Shown: positions 23,701-37,347 of the stretch, piece after piece
Layout of the letters: every line of letters starts with the position of its first letter
How positions within the stretch are numbered: position 1 is the first letter of the stretch
Assembly: GCF_002078875.1 (NCBI RefSeq)
Contig: NC_034412.1
Coordinates: forward strand, 10,020,041 to 10,084,040
Source of the DNA: Numida meleagris
Taxonomy: Eukaryota > Chordata > Aves > Galliformes > Numididae
DNA length: 64,000 bases
Reading direction: 5' to 3'
Notes under the pieces: model-generated
The model's input: only the letters and a program-made list of their open reading frames with translations
Databases searched by the model: none
Told to the model about the DNA's origin: nothing
Position numbers and translations under genes: made by a program

Positions 23701-26700
23701 ATGCTGGCATCCTTTCAGAAGTCAGAGCTGTTGTCTCTGACTTTGTTAATTTATAAATCAGACAGCTCTCTCTAAATTGTTCCTAATCTAAATAAACAAA
23801 ATTTTCAGAACAACTTCTTCTTTCTAGTCTGGAACCTGAACTCTGTTCTCCAGTTTAGCCATAGGATTGGATAGAAAAAGCAAGAATTTGTTGGACATAC
23901 TTGTACGTGAGATTTTGATCGCATTAGAAGTTTAGGGATTAGATTAACAAAACCTGCACATGCAGTTCTCACTACGGGGCATTCTATGGATTGACCTATG
24001 GCCTTGGCCATTATCCTGCTGCCTTGTTTAAGAAGAGATTTTGTCCTGGGAAGCACAAAAACACACTAGCAATAGCACCATAAGGAAATCTGCCTTTCTG
24101 CTCTGCACACTGTGTGCTCTGCAAGAAGGAAGTCTTCTTGAAATATTCTTCAGCCCTTAAAATAGAAATTGGTATGCCATGTCTCACAGTTTGCTGAATT
24201 TAGGATAGAATCCAAATGTTCTTTAAATGTGATCAAACCTCAAGTTTGGAGGATGTCTGAGCCTTGAATTTAGTTTGTTTCCATTTTAGAAACACTGCTT
24301 TCTGGTCTGCTTGTCTAGGACCACTTAAAAGTCTTCAAATCAAAGCAGATCTGTGGCTTTCTGTGCTTCCCTGCTGGGCTGCTTTGATTTCTGAGCTTTG
24401 AGTTTACCAAAGAGAGGCCACTTTGCCTCCTTCTACAGTAAAGGCATTGTCACCGGGATGACATTAAGTTTGGCAATTTTGTTGATGCTTCGGCTTGAAA
24501 TATTTTATTTCAAGGCTTTTTGCTTTCTCCAGAAACTTCTTTGCAAGTCTCAGGTTCTGTTATGATTGGAGTTGATTCTGTATTCTTAGTTTTCCCCATT
24601 TCTTTCTCATTTTCCTCTTTTAATCCCAAATATACCATCATTTTCATTCTTCATTTACATGAGAATGTGTAGGGATGCAATACACCCCTGTTCAAGGCAG
24701 AACACAACCTTTCAGCACAGTGGTTGTGCCTGTGACAGCATTTGGAAGGGTCCATGAAACAGCAGTGTCAAGCTCTCCGTGCTGACTTTCTGACAAGGGT
24801 TCACTCCCTGAGCACATTTTTTTCATGGAATTTTCATCAGTAATGCATATAAATATTGGTCAGCTGTAAACCCTGCATATTATCTTCATAGAAAGTACTC
24901 CAGGACTCCACACTGATGGCGATGCTGTCCAGGGCACATGCTGTGCCAGCACTTAGGAGGAGTGCAGCTGCGAACTTGGTGTACAGTTTCTGCCCTTGTG
25001 CTGAGTGCTCCAGCCCATTCATACCACTGCTGTGACAGCAGTGTAAGAGTATTTACTCATGTATTGCAAAAACTGGGCTGTACACCAAATTATTTGCATT
25101 GTCTTTAGTGCCCTTGTTGTTTTGAAATCTTCTTTCAAGTGAAAATCCAGGAGCTTTGCAATGCAGGAGGGAAGTGTTTGTTACCAACATGTTCCCTTCT
25201 TCATCTGAAGGCATTTTCTATTGTGACTCTGAACTAAGCTGAATGTTTTAGTTATTGACAGTTTGTAGACACTGAAGATAGCCTGTGTAATTATTACATG
25301 CAATAGATTTGTAGATCAAGTTTAGAAATATTGTTCATGTTCTCTTTTAACACATCTGTTCCTTAAAGAACTGTGTTATTGGAAATTCAGTTTGGATCAG
25401 CTGGAGACATCTGGAACTATTCAGGTATAAAACTAGAAAGAAAGTTCCCCTTCTGCATGATGCTGTCAGTATTAGGTCTTGTTAATGTAGGAAAAGATTG
25501 TTGTTGAAATGAACTTAATGAGGATCCAAACAAAGCAAAAAATAACACTGAAATATATCATACTAAATCCTGCAAGGTAACCATTCTTTCTGAAGGTATT
25601 CTGGAGCGGTATTTCAACTGGAACAAAAAAAGTTTGAGGTGGGGAAGAATGCAAAAATAAGTTTCTGCTTTCTGGATGTTGTAGTATGTTTGTTTGTTTG
25701 TTTTCAGTTGTTAAATAAATGTGTCATCAGTTTGAATAAGGCCTTGTTTTTATAAGAACAAGAATGAATATGCTAGTTTTATGGGATGTGTCTTTCAGTA
25801 TCCCTATATTCTCCCTCAAAAGAGGCCCCACATGGTAAATTTGTTCTCTTCAGCCAAGCTCACTTTGCCAGTAAGCCTTTCAGCACCAAGCTGTACTGTT
25901 TGTTCAGAGAGCAAAGGGTGAATCACTGTCTTAATTAAGGTCAGCGTGTTATATCTTTGCTATTCTTCCAGCTATTCTAGGCCAATGAATAAAGAGTGGA
26001 AAATAGGACATAGACTTCTTTTCCTGTGGTCTTTGGTGGCTGCCCAGTTTACAGGTAGGACCTAAATGTTCTCAGTGACAGTGTGCTTTGATTGAAATTC
26101 ATAGTTCCATCCAAGATTTTCCTCAAAAGACTGAATAAGTTGAATGCAGACCACAAAATCAGCTGGAACATCCTGTTTGCCCAGCTCATCATTGGGAATA
26201 AAGGGGAAGCTGGGCCTTTGGTCACAATGGAAGTTGTTTTTAGCATAGATCTTTGTAATTTTGGTGCCCCTTAATGGGTTTGTTTCAGTCTAAAATACAT
26301 TGGTAGAAATATCTGAAATCATACCAATTTCTACAATGCAAGCTGGAACTGTAGTTGAAAGGTGATGCTGGGAACTTAAGAGGGAAAAAAAAACGGGGAT
26401 GGAAGAAAAAGGGAAGTGGATTCTACATCACTACAGCATTTTCTCCCATTAACTTCTATGAGTTTCATTGCAGGCCTCAAGGCAAAGAATTTTCTATTTG
26501 GGCTGCAGGAGGAAGTGTGGAAGTGTTGGAAGAGGCAGGATGAGAAAGCTGCTATGTTGCTTAGGTGGCTGTTCTTAGAAAAGCATCGTTGGCAAACTAG
26601 CACAATAATTTTGCAAAAGAGAAAAAGAAACTTGCCCAGGAAACAGAATTTTGCTGACAAGGTGTTAAGAAAAGAAATATCTGATTTTATTTAACTCTGT

Positions 26701-26875
26701 TCTCTGGAGAGATTTAGTATTTTGCTATGTAGCTCTTTCGTACCAAGCTAATTTTTAAAGTATAGCCTGTTTCTCAGCCAGCGTTCTTTTTAAAGGTGCA
26801 ATACTTCTCTGCTTTCAGAATCTGTTTGAATCTTGTTTGAAATATGTTGAATTTGTTATTGTTTCTGGCTTACAG
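23701..26875. other. Unique AT-rich non-coding sequence
   Basis: No gene or repeat family is recognised. A (TTTG)n stretch of four units lies near 25688-25703. Short open frames on both strands carry no motif. Confidence 0.5.
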
Positions 26876-27023
26876 TGAGGGGCTGGGCTTCAAGGTCGGT
26901 AAAAACAGAGGTGACGTGGAAGAAGCTTACTGGAGTCAGCAATGGACAGTCATTAATGATAGGTCATGTGTGGCTACCCGTACTATCAGAAGAGTAATCT
27001 CACATGGATTCCTTTATATCTCT
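26876..27023 (+). other. Possible exon-like island
   Basis: The sequence is preceded by a pyrimidine-rich tract ending CTTACAG (26869-26875), a good acceptor. The frame is open through a CTG|GTAGGC donor-like site at 27023/27024. The peptide begins EGLGFKVGKNRGDVEEAYW and has a balanced composition, unlike most chance frames here, and the stretch keeps several CpGs. I recognise no family. The whole frame (26844-27140) stays open for 98 codons. It may well be chance. Confidence 0.15.
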
Positions 27024-27267
27024 GGTAGGCTAATCTCCACACTAATCTCTCCATGCCCAAGGCATGGCCAGTGGGCAGTGCTAAGGAGGGTATGCTGTCT
27101 CTGCTGGTGCTCCAACTGGATTATTGGCATGAGTTTTTAAGAGGCAGGATGGTAGTGCTAAAATAGTGTTACAATGTTATTATGAAAAGTCTTCTCCACA
27201 ATGGATCGGAATGCAAGGGAGCGCTTGGATTCAGTTTGTTAGTGTGGCCTTTCAGTAGTTACGGAAG

Positions 27268-27562
27268 NNNNNNNNNNNNNNNNNNNNNNNNNNNNNNNNN
27301 NNNNNNNNNNNNNNNNNNNNNNNNNNNNNNNNNNNNNNNNNNNNNNNNNNNNNNNNNNNNNNNNNNNNNNNNNNNNNNNNNNNNNNNNNNNNNNNNNNNN
27401 NNNNNNNNNNNNNNNNNNNNNNNNNNNNNNNNNNNNNNNNNNNNNNNNNNNNNNNNNNNNNNNNNNNNNNNNNNNNNNNNNNNNNNNNNNNNNNNNNNNN
27501 NNNNNNNNNNNNNNNNNNNNNNNNNNNNNNNNNNNNNNNNNNNNNNNNNNNNNNNNNNNNNN
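27268..27562. other. Assembly gap (295 Ns)
   Basis: Positions 27268-27562 are all N. The bordering sequence is ACGGAAG on the left and AGAGAGAAGAGGG on the right. No repeat that spans the gap is apparent from its flanks. Any feature across it is unknown, and the open frame running through the Ns is an artefact. Confidence 0.99.
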
Positions 27563-30500
27563 AGAGAGAAGAGGGACTTTAGCCCGTCTCTTCAGGATGG
27601 CCTGTTGCCATTCGGAGACTGTCCCACAGGTGTGTCTCTCTCAAGACAGGAGAGAGGGTGAAAGCATTTTTGTATTCAGCTCCTATCAACATAGGAGCAC
27701 TTGTACTTATCCCCCTCTCAAGGCTTATCCCTATGTTAATTAGGGATGCCACACAAGATTATAAAAATGCTGTATTTCATGTCCTCAGTGCAAAACCTCT
27801 ATTAGTTTCAACCTGTTTCTGGTAATGTGTCTAATACTAAATTATCTCTTTTATGTGGTTTGTGTATTACATAGTAACCTCAGACTGCTTTCATGTGTTC
27901 AACTTTGAGGAGTTCAAGAGTTTTGCAGGAAGAGCAGTAAAATGTGTTTTTGCCAATCTCTTTAGTTTTTGGTCCAAGCTGGATTTCTAATGGGCAATTT
28001 GAGCAGCAGTGATTACTTGGAAGAGCAGGAGTAAGCAGCTTGTGTGCTGCTGACATGTGTGAGTGCATGTGCATGGAAGGCAACTCCTAGGGAAAACTCA
28101 TTTGGAAAGAGCTGGAACAGCTCTGGTCAAAGGCTGGAACAGCCCAATGATGACCACATCAGGATAGACTAGGAAATAGTATTACAGAGGCCTTGTTTTC
28201 TCTGGTTATTGAGATAGGGTCAGTACCAGCATGATAATAGTCATGACGACTGTGCTTTCCACAGTGCCATGTGGCTTTTCTAATCTCTTCCATTTAAAAC
28301 CAGGTCCCTTGCACCACCTGGACCTACAGTGGTCTTCCATATGCTACCTGCATGAGGGGTGAAGTGAGCAGTTACAAGGGGCTGTATTAACGCACAAGGT
28401 GAGGCAGAAGCAGGGAGACTGAGCCATGGTGTGGCAACGCAGTGGTTACAGCGGGGCCAGGGTGAGGAGCAGAGGCATGCCGGGGCCACGTGCCAGGGAT
28501 GCCTGTCCCATACTGCCCATGGCCAAGGGCTGTCACTGTGATGGATGCTGTAATGTGCGTTGGCGGACAGCATGTTCTCTATGGTCTATCTCCCTCTGCC
28601 ATGCAGGAAACAGGGATCCAAGGGGAAAGGCACTGGGAAGCCCCGAACCTCCCTGTTTGCAGCACCTGCTTTGTTCATCCATGCCATGAGCCCTCCCCAA
28701 AGGAAGAGGTGGATCCATTCCTTCTGTCTCTTCCTGAGCAGGATGATCTCAGCATGAGTCACTTGCAGCATGGTATGGACCCTATTTCTTTGGAAACAGT
28801 GCCCAACTAGCAGCTGCACGGCTCAGCACATCTCTGACGCAGCTAGGGCAGGGCACCTTCCTAACTGAAGCATTCAAGGGCAAGGCTTGAGTGTGCTATA
28901 ATTTTGCACGTAGTTCTTGCCTGAGAACAGGATGCAGTGAGCAGAAGAGGGTGGGGATGGTGGAAATCTGCTTCTCTCATTCTTGGTGGCCACTTTGTGT
29001 CCACAAATTGTGTTCTTCTGGGCCTATAAGGAAAGCTGCAGGGGATGTGAACTCTTTCCTGGAGGTGTTAGCTGCAGTACAAAAAGAGATCTTGGTTCAT
29101 TGGTGTCTCTGTAGGGTTTGAATGGCTGAGGATTATTGCTGACATCTCCAGTCGAGTGCCAGCCTTTTTACTGTGAGAAGCTGCCTTGCTTTTGCTTCAG
29201 TCTTCTTCTCAGTATCTCATGAGATTCTCAGATATCTTCTACACCAACACCTTCCTTTCCTCGCTGAGGTCTACCCTTCCTTTGAGTCCTTGGAACACAC
29301 TACCCAAAGCCATTTGCTTGGGCTGAGTGACATGCTGAGCAGTTAATGAACCAGCACAGCTGTGTTGAAGCATCTCAGCAATGAATACAGGCTAAAATAG
29401 AAGCCACAAGCAGGGAACATGCAAACCCTTCCTGTGTCAGAGATGAAATCCAGGGAATGCTGGGCTGGATTGCTGGCTTTTCACGCCTCTCGCTAATTAA
29501 ATCCTAGTCTATAGTTCACTTGTCCACTCCATCTGAGCTGGTGGCTTCTTAACAGCTTTGTAGGTGCATTTCCACTGGGGCATCTTCCAGAAACAACAGA
29601 AAGTCACACACACCACCTTTAAGCCAGACACATGTAATTAGGTTGTTTTTCGGAAGGTTGGTTTGCTACAGGCAAATAGCCCATCACTCAGTTTGAAGGG
29701 CCAGCTTGTCCAGTTTTTAACCTCACAAAGATTTTGTTACAGTTAATCCTTTACTGATGGTCCCTGCATCCTGTTCCAAGTAACTTAAATGATACAGCTT
29801 AAGTCTATTTAAAAGGATGGGTGGAGTACTTGTCCCATTCATTCCAGCAAAGAAGCAAACCCCAGCCAGCCAAAAGGCTTCAAGTAAGATTGGGTGATAC
29901 TCAGAACATGAAGATTTTTGGTTTGTATAACAATCCAAATGTGGTAAGTGGAAGAAAGTTGTCTAGTTTTTAATCAACTCAACATTTGTGCAGTGCTGCC
30001 TGTAGAAGTGGGAGTAGTATTTACTATGTAGCCAGTTCTCATAATTTTATCATGGATTTTGTAATGTTGTTATGCTTTTGGGAAAAAAATAACCTGTTAT
30101 TATGTAAGAAATCTAGATTTCATTTAAAAAAAAAAGAAAAGAAAAAGTGTTTCTAGCCCTTGCACTTATGTATAGTGTGACCTAAGTACACCCCAAAGTA
30201 ACATGAACAACAAAAAATCCTCCCCGAAATGTTATGGTTTCTGAGTCAAGCCCTGTACACTCATGTTCCATTTTTCATTTGATTTTTTGTTGTTGTTGGC
30301 ATTTCTGCAGTTATAAGTCAATGAGTGCCCTGAAGGAAAGATTTGGTCTTCCTTGCCTGAGCTTGCCCTGCAAAAGGCTATCGGTAATAAATATTACCCA
30401 AGTGACTATGGCATAAATAATGGCATTCCTTACCCAAAGATCACCCAAAAAATCATTCTCTGTTCGTATCAAGAAGAAAATGAAGGAAGGTGCAAATGAC

Positions 30501-33500
30501 TTCTGTTTCTGCTCTTTATGTCAGATACTGCTCACCTGTTCACCAAGTACCAGATAGACCCATCAGGATCAGAGCAATCTCTAGTTGCTTGAGCTCTGCT
30601 TCAGTTTTGCTGGTGAAGCCCAAATCTGAGGCTGTGCTTGAACCAATCTCTCCTTCCTTTCCTACAAGCACACAGTGAAATGGCAGACCCTTTCTGGAGG
30701 AGGAAACACAGTACATTCCACTCTCTTGGCCTGGCAGTACTGGCCACCTGTGCGCAGCTGTACACCAGCCCAGCAGCAGAAAGTCCAAGTTCACCCTTCC
30801 TAAGCAAGGATCAATGCCTTGGGCTCAAGCCAAGCTGGCAGCCACCAACAGAGAGAAGCAGCACGAAGGATAACAGGCCCTGCATATAGGACCCACGCTT
30901 TCACCATCACCATCTCTCCACTGTTGAACTAGAGTGGCTTTCATGCAGACAAAACTGTAAGGTAAGCCTGGACACTCCCTGCTTCACTGCCTACTATAGG
31001 TGAGCTTCACTTGTGATCCTGTGAGCAAAGAACGAGGCTCCTCTTTCAGTATTCCTTATTTTTTTGTATGTGTGCCTTCACATATAGGCAGTAGAGTGTG
31101 GGAGGATTTGGAAATACAGATCATCTGTGCTTTTTAACTAAGTGCCATGCATTTTAGGCTTCCCTGTAAAATATAATGATAGATTTCTTCAATAATAATT
31201 ACAGTGGGAAAAATGCTTCATCCAAGTTGCATAAGACTAGCTTTATCCAGGCCAACGGTTTTATAAGAACTTAATTGTAGACAATCTAAAAAAGACCACA
31301 AGCTTTTGTTTAGTGATAAGAGAGGTCAAAAATTCTAAAGGAAACCCGAACCAAAAATCCCTCTCTGAAGGCTCTTTTCTTCCATCACAGTGCACTAGTG
31401 ATTTTCACTGGAATCAGCGTGTGGTTCTCTTATCTTGCTGTGGGAAGATAGGTCCCTGGGGAAAACAGTAAGCTGCCTCAGCTTTTGAGTCGAGTGATGG
31501 AAAACATGGTGTGTGATTTTCAGAATCTCTGACCATAATCCATCTTTAAATGTTCCCTGAGTTCTGAGCAGTTTGAATTCCCTTAATTGCATGATGGATT
31601 TACAGTTGAGCATTTCAGATATAATTGCCTCTATTATTGAAAACAAAGGAGACACGTGCCAGTCTGAAACAGCAAAGATATAGCCTCAAGGAAAGGGATT
31701 AGTTCATCTTTGTCTTTTCCCCTCACACATGCACATGCAGATACTTTTGCACAAATCCCTGTCTACCTACTTGTCAGTGTATTCATTGTTCCTTGATTTC
31801 CAGGACTGCATTTCGGTCATGTCTTTGGAAAGGCTCCTAATGGTTGAAATGTTCTTCACTTAATTCATCATCATCATCATTACCAAAAGAGTGGCAGGGA
31901 TTTAAGCCTTGATATTATGATGAGAGTAAAAAAATACGTTTTTTTAACAGTGTTTCCCAAGAGTTGGAAAACTGAAGTCCTAGAGGCCGTCAGACACGAC
32001 CACCAGGGCAGTTGGTAAAATTGCTGTACCTGGTTCATAGACAGTGGAGTTTTTATGTGTATGTCCATTGCATGAGGCAGTAAATCTCATTCATTAAATT
32101 CATTCTTTGGAGTCCTTGTTGTGTTTGGGACAACTTGTCTGCAGGATCTTCCACACCTTGCTTGTTCTCTCTCTAGAGATATCTTCAGAATTACTGTTGG
32201 GCCTTTCTGCTCAATGAGTTGTCTGCAAATGGAAGGAAGACTGGACTCTGAATTTATGTTTGCATTTAGATATTCAAATGAAAATGATTAACTCTACAAT
32301 TATTCAGTCCCAAGCTATTTCAGCCTACTCCAAATGTCAAACATGATGATTGTGGATCTTTGCTGCATACAGCTATGACTAGGATTGGACCCTGAGCAAT
32401 GAAAATAAACAAACTGTACGTATGAAAGAGAAATGTTGATGTCTTCTGCCATGTTAGATACAGATTTTGGACTTTCATAACTTCTCTAGGTGAGCAGTGC
32501 AGGTACTACTGAGTGGTATTGTGAAAGAGAACAGTGAGGTGTGTTTGTGTTTGTGTATGAATGTATGTAGTAGAAATGTAATCGGCTTTTGAGATTGACA
32601 CTGGAGACTTAGGCACATTATAGCAAGGTGGTGTCATTGCTCAGATCAGTCTTATTCATCTCTATGAGCCTGATGCCAGGAATAAAATGTTGTGATGCTG
32701 TTCAGTGGCACACAAGCAGCTACCTGACCATCCTGTTGTGTACACACTGGTGGAAGTTGCCCTGGAGACCGTGCAGCAGCGAGGGCGGTATGCGTGTTTG
32801 CATCCAGATGCTGGGGTTGCTTGGAAAAGCCCATCCATCAGGTGGGTTAATTGGGAGCTTCATCAGCACTGTTTGGCTCCTAGCTGTCTCTGCAGAGCTC
32901 CAAGAGAAGAGAAGCGGAGTTACAGAAACACTAAGAGCCAGAGAGAGTTGAGGTTTGGGCACTGTTTTCCCTGTCCAGCCCACAGCTGACTGTGCAAGTC
33001 AGCCAGCAGTGGGGCTGCAAAGTTTCCATGGAGCCTGAGACCTCCCTTCCCTGTTTGTAGCATGCTGCCCTACAGATGGATGGTGTTGGAGGGCTACCTT
33101 GGCACAGCATCTCTGAAGGGGATTCATCCCCCCAGATGGGGACATGGCAATGCCTACGCACCTGAGCTGTCTAGACACCCCCTTCTAACAAGCAGAGTGC
33201 AAGGGGTGTGTCTAAGGGCTGAGTCACCTTAAGCTGACAGCCCAAACAAGCCTTACAACCCCCCCCCTAAAACTGCCTGGTTTTCTCCAGCAGCAATGAT
33301 GTGAGCCCAGAGTGGGAGATATCTGCACTGCAAGGCAGACTGGGCCCTGTCCCTTTTCTGGTGTTAAATGTGGCTACGTGAGCATTAACAGATGAGAAAG
33401 CTGCTTTGTTCTTCCCTTCTCAGCTTAGAGTTTGCTGATGTCTGTGGGGATGAGAAAGGAACAGCATGCCATTAGCCAGTGACCCATCTTCAATTTTTAT

Positions 33501-33803
33501 ACCTCCCTCTTTGCCTTATAATTGAACTTACCAGTGTGGCTGGGGGACACATAGGAAGTGCAGTCAGCCGGGAGCAGTACTGGGCAGGAAAACACTTTCC
33601 TTTTTCAAGGATATTAAACTCAGTATACAGAGAGCTGCTGTCCATTCCACACAGTCCCCGAATCTCTTGGTATCTCCTTTGCCTAGGCATGAAACCATGC
33701 CACAGCTTGTGTTGGTTACACATTGGGTCCCATGGCAAAGAAAAGCCCACAGCATCAGGCTTCAGTCACAGAAGGGGATTTTTAAGTGATGTGTAAGCAT
33801 GTG
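27563..33803. other. Unique non-coding sequence, nothing assigned
   Basis: I see no gene here. Small overlapping frames occur at 28.3-28.8 kb and 30.5-30.9 kb on both strands. A (ATC)n run of about five units lies near 31866-31879 and an A-rich run near 30126-30145. A GTTT/GTGT-rich patch lies at 32537-32570. None supports a function. Confidence 0.5.
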
Positions 33804-33820
33804 GCCAGGGGGCTGCTAGC
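33804..33820 (+). promoter_or_regulatory. Possible CTCF-like motif
   Basis: TGGCCAGGGGGCTGCTA shares the CCAGGGGGC core and the GCTA end with the vertebrate CTCF consensus (CCACCAGGGGGCGCTA) but differs at the first three bases and at one base after the core. This is a sequence match only; occupancy is not shown. Confidence 0.3.
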
Positions 33821-36800
33821 TGTTCTCCTGCTCGGTGCTGCTTCCCAATAACAGATGCTCTGCCAGTAATGGGGTATAGACCCAGGGATAGATGCAGGAA
33901 GGTGCCAAGGATGAGGAGCTGGCTTTAGTGATTATGGATGTGTACAGCTGAAACTCATGATGTTAAACAGACCCTTTTCTGGGCTGCTTTTCAGTCTGAC
34001 TGTGTTGTGCTTTCTCTGACCATCAGGTTTTTATAAAACATAAGCCTCAAGGGCAGAGCTTTTCTTCTTTTGACACTCGTAACTCATTCTTACAAGTTTA
34101 CATGTGTTGTTGTTGGGAGTAACTGGCAGTAAATAATGCTTTTGGTCAAGGCTCTTACAATGTGTAACTGAACCTCAAAGCATCTCGGAGTTGTCCATGC
34201 CATGACTACCATTGATCCTAGTACACAAATAGGGGAAGCATGGAAGACACAGAGTATCCTAGAGCAAGGCAAATCAAACAAAAATTCCCATGCTGTGCTA
34301 TATTTAGGAGGACAACAAATTCTCTCCCAGAAACCTGCACACCTGAATGTAGACAAATGAAGAAAGCCCTGAGCAGACTAAAGAGGAATACTCCCTTAAT
34401 TGAGAAAATGTGCTTAGGAAAAGGAGATGTTTATCTTGTGGCCCTTGTTTCAGGTTGGAGTTGAAAAAGCATCTTCCTCTTAGAGACCCAGGGTTCCTGT
34501 AAGTGGCAGAGCAAGAAAATATTGCAGGGAAAGAACCCAACCCTTGAATTCCAAAAATACCAGCTTCTTTCAAAGTAAGATTTATATGCGAGAAGACAAT
34601 CTCTCTTACAGAGTTTTTCCTGTCGTTTCAGAGTCTACTCACTGGAAACAAGCAGCCAATTTAAAAAGATATTGGAAGAACAGCTTGGACACAGAGAAAG
34701 GAATGACCTGGAGTCTTAAAAAACAGACAAGCTTTTCAGTAGCTCGGCACTTGGAACACGAAGCTAAAAGTCACATAAGGCCAGTAAAGTTTAGGGCATT
34801 CTGGTTACCTAAAAAATAACCATTCTTGGCTTCTCTCATTAGTATCTCTGCTCAGGGATCAAGTTAACTGTTTTGTGGGGAAGCTGGATGCAGTTGCGCA
34901 GCTGTGGTGGTGAGTTTTCTTGAATGTGTAAAGGGTCGGGATGAGCGAGTGGTTAGGTTATTTGAGGGCTGGTGTTCCTGAGCCCTCTTTGTCTGGGATC
35001 CAGACGGGCCTTCCTGTTGAGAAACACTGGCTTGCTTCTTCAGTGCAAGACAAACAACATACCAGCTCCTGCTCTAGCAAGACAGTGGACGTAGTTAACT
35101 GTTTCTATTAATGCCGCAACCATGTAGTAGCTTCTGGAGGTACCTAAGCAGAAGTAGCCCAGCTCCTCTTTCCTCCCCACCTCCCCTCATTCCTTGGTTG
35201 TATTAAGCCAGTCATGGCCTTTGCAAAATTTTAGGAGATCTACTTTTTGCAAGAAAAGTGTTTGTTTTTGCTGTCAGAGTGTGGTTCCTGAGGGGTCGAT
35301 ATGCCCTGGTCAGAACTGAGGATGCCCACTATGGAAGCTGTGCATATCCAAGGTGGAAATAATTTGCACCACCAGCTGTATTTAGGGATGCAACTTCATC
35401 TGCAGAATGAGCAGAAAGTATGTGGGATTGCTTAACAACATTTCCTTAAAAATAAAATAAAAACAAATAGAGGCTCATGTCTGAAGCCCCGCTCTTCCCT
35501 TAAAACAAATAAGCCCAGATAAAAGCTCTTTCTTTGGAACAGAATAGAGGAAGGGCCTGTATGTCGTGCCATATGGCATCGTAGTAATGCATGGAAGTGA
35601 CGTCACTGATTTGACATATTGGCAAGGGTCTGAGCTGTGCTCTGAGAAGCATTTCTTTGCTGTGTCCCTTAGAAGGCATGGTCGAGGAAATGAGGAAAGA
35701 GATGCAGAAGATGTTTTGTGGCATGTGGAACTGATACATTTTGGCTGTAATTTGGGCTGCTTTTTGCAATGCTGTGCAAGTTGCCATGGGGCTGCTTAAG
35801 GAGCCCTAAAATCCTATAGTACAGGTTACTGGAATTGCTCTCACTCTGTTATTTCACGTATACTCCATGCAGAGACAGAAGCAGATGGAACTTTGGACTG
35901 TCTTATGGTGTTTGAATTGGATGTTGTTTTATCTGCTGTCCCTTATTCACTTATACATCCTTGTAATTTGAAGGAGTCAACAAACTGCCTGTATGAAACG
36001 TGTGTACATAAAACCTGTGTATTCTATTGATGACTGCGTAGCCTATTACATATGCATTTAATAACTGTATCACATGTCTAGTTTTCTGTGTATGAAAAGC
36101 ATAGAGGTACCTATCAACAGAGTTAAATACATACTAAAATGCTATGATGTGGTAGGAGGGCTCTTAGCAGGAGGTGTGTGGGAAGAACTCTTTGTTATGA
36201 TTGTACCAAACTCGACTAGCCCAAGTGTGATGTACCCAAGCTGAAGAAACCTTTATACCACACAGTATTTTCCAGTTAATTATATATATTTGTACATCTG
36301 GGTGTGTGTGTGGACAAGTGAGATCATCCATTCCTGTGAGACTTCTTTTCACCCTCTCCAGAATATTTTTCCTCTCCCTAGCTCCTTTCCAGAAGCTCCA
36401 CAACAACAATAGAGCCAAGAGCCTTCCCTCTCATCTGGTGTTTGCAGTCTGGTGTCTGCTGAGAGGGCTGGGCTTTGGGGTGTGGGCTCTGTGTTCCCCA
36501 GTGGCACTGACTCCAAGGACTGGTCCAGCTCAAGTCTGGTGCATTTCCAGGCTCAGATATGGGATGTTTTCAGGACAGCCTGGCTGTGGGTCAGGTTCTG
36601 GCCAGAACCAGGAAAACAGGAACCGGGAAAACAAATGTGTTTTTTTTTTTTCTTTGAATGTGCTCGAATAGCAGAGAAACATGACAAAGAATAGCTCTAG
36701 GTTGTAGGCTGTCTGGCATCCCTTCAGTGGTGTGAATTCAAGGGCCTATCTTAATACAAACAGATTTATTTTATAGTTATATTTGAAAAACGTCCATCTT

Positions 36801-36954
36801 AATAGTTGCTTGTGAGTTTTGGGGTTAGTTTTGGCTGCTTTTTTTAGAGGTGAGTTGGTTTGATTTTTTATTTTTTTTTTTAGGTTTTTATACTATTATT
36901 ATTTTGAAAATTACTTCCTTTTTTTTTTTTCTTTCCCGTATTCTCTTGGATCAG
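33821..36954. other. Unique non-coding sequence, nothing assigned
   Basis: No gene is recognised. The stretch at 35810-36160 is AT-rich, with runs of the kind seen in 3' untranslated regions, but no gene end can be tied to it. A TG/AT simple patch lies at 36281-36312, and T runs lie at 36640-36651 and 36866-36882. Confidence 0.5.
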
Positions 36955-37046
36955 AAGGTTCACCAAGATGCCAAACTGTGGCTGGCTACAGCTTCAGCAC
37001 ATCTCGTAACAATGCAGGCCGTGACATGCCAGTGTGATGGAGCGTG
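36955..37046 (+). other. Candidate internal exon A (uncharacterised transcript)
   Basis: A long polypyrimidine tract (36918-36950) ends TCAG at 36951-36954, and a GTATGT donor follows at 37047-37052, giving a 92-base exon. Read from the first base, the frame is open over 30 codons (KVHQDAKLWLATASAHL...) and leaves two bases, which join the first base of candidate exon B to make a sense codon. The two exons together give 57 open codons. I recognise no protein family, and a spliced non-coding RNA is equally possible. A chance frame of this length is not rare, so this stays a candidate. Confidence 0.25.
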
Positions 37047-37347
37047 GTATGTACAGTTCAGGAAAGATGTGACAGATTAACCCTGCTGATAATGGTTGCC
37101 ACTCCGGATATTCTACTAAAATCCCCTTCTTCCAGGTAGTTTAACTCTTGAGACACTGTTATTGTGAGTACCTAATGAAAACAGATGCCTACAGTCAACA
37201 AGACAGGGGGCTAGTGGACATTTGGAGTATTTTGTACTCCATTGGAATGATGTTTCATCGTTGTAGAGCTGGGCAGGAGTAGAAATGTAGGTTACTCTTA
37301 ACTAGTGAATGAACAGTAATTTCTGCTTAATTTCTATGTAATTTCAG

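Noticed and set aside
25869..25890. REST/RE1 site (TTCAGCACCA word)
   Set aside because: Only the left half-site matches; the right half (GGACAGCGCC-like) is absent.
27182..27661. 159-codon frame across the N run
   Set aside because: Most of it is Ns, so it is an artefact of the gap.
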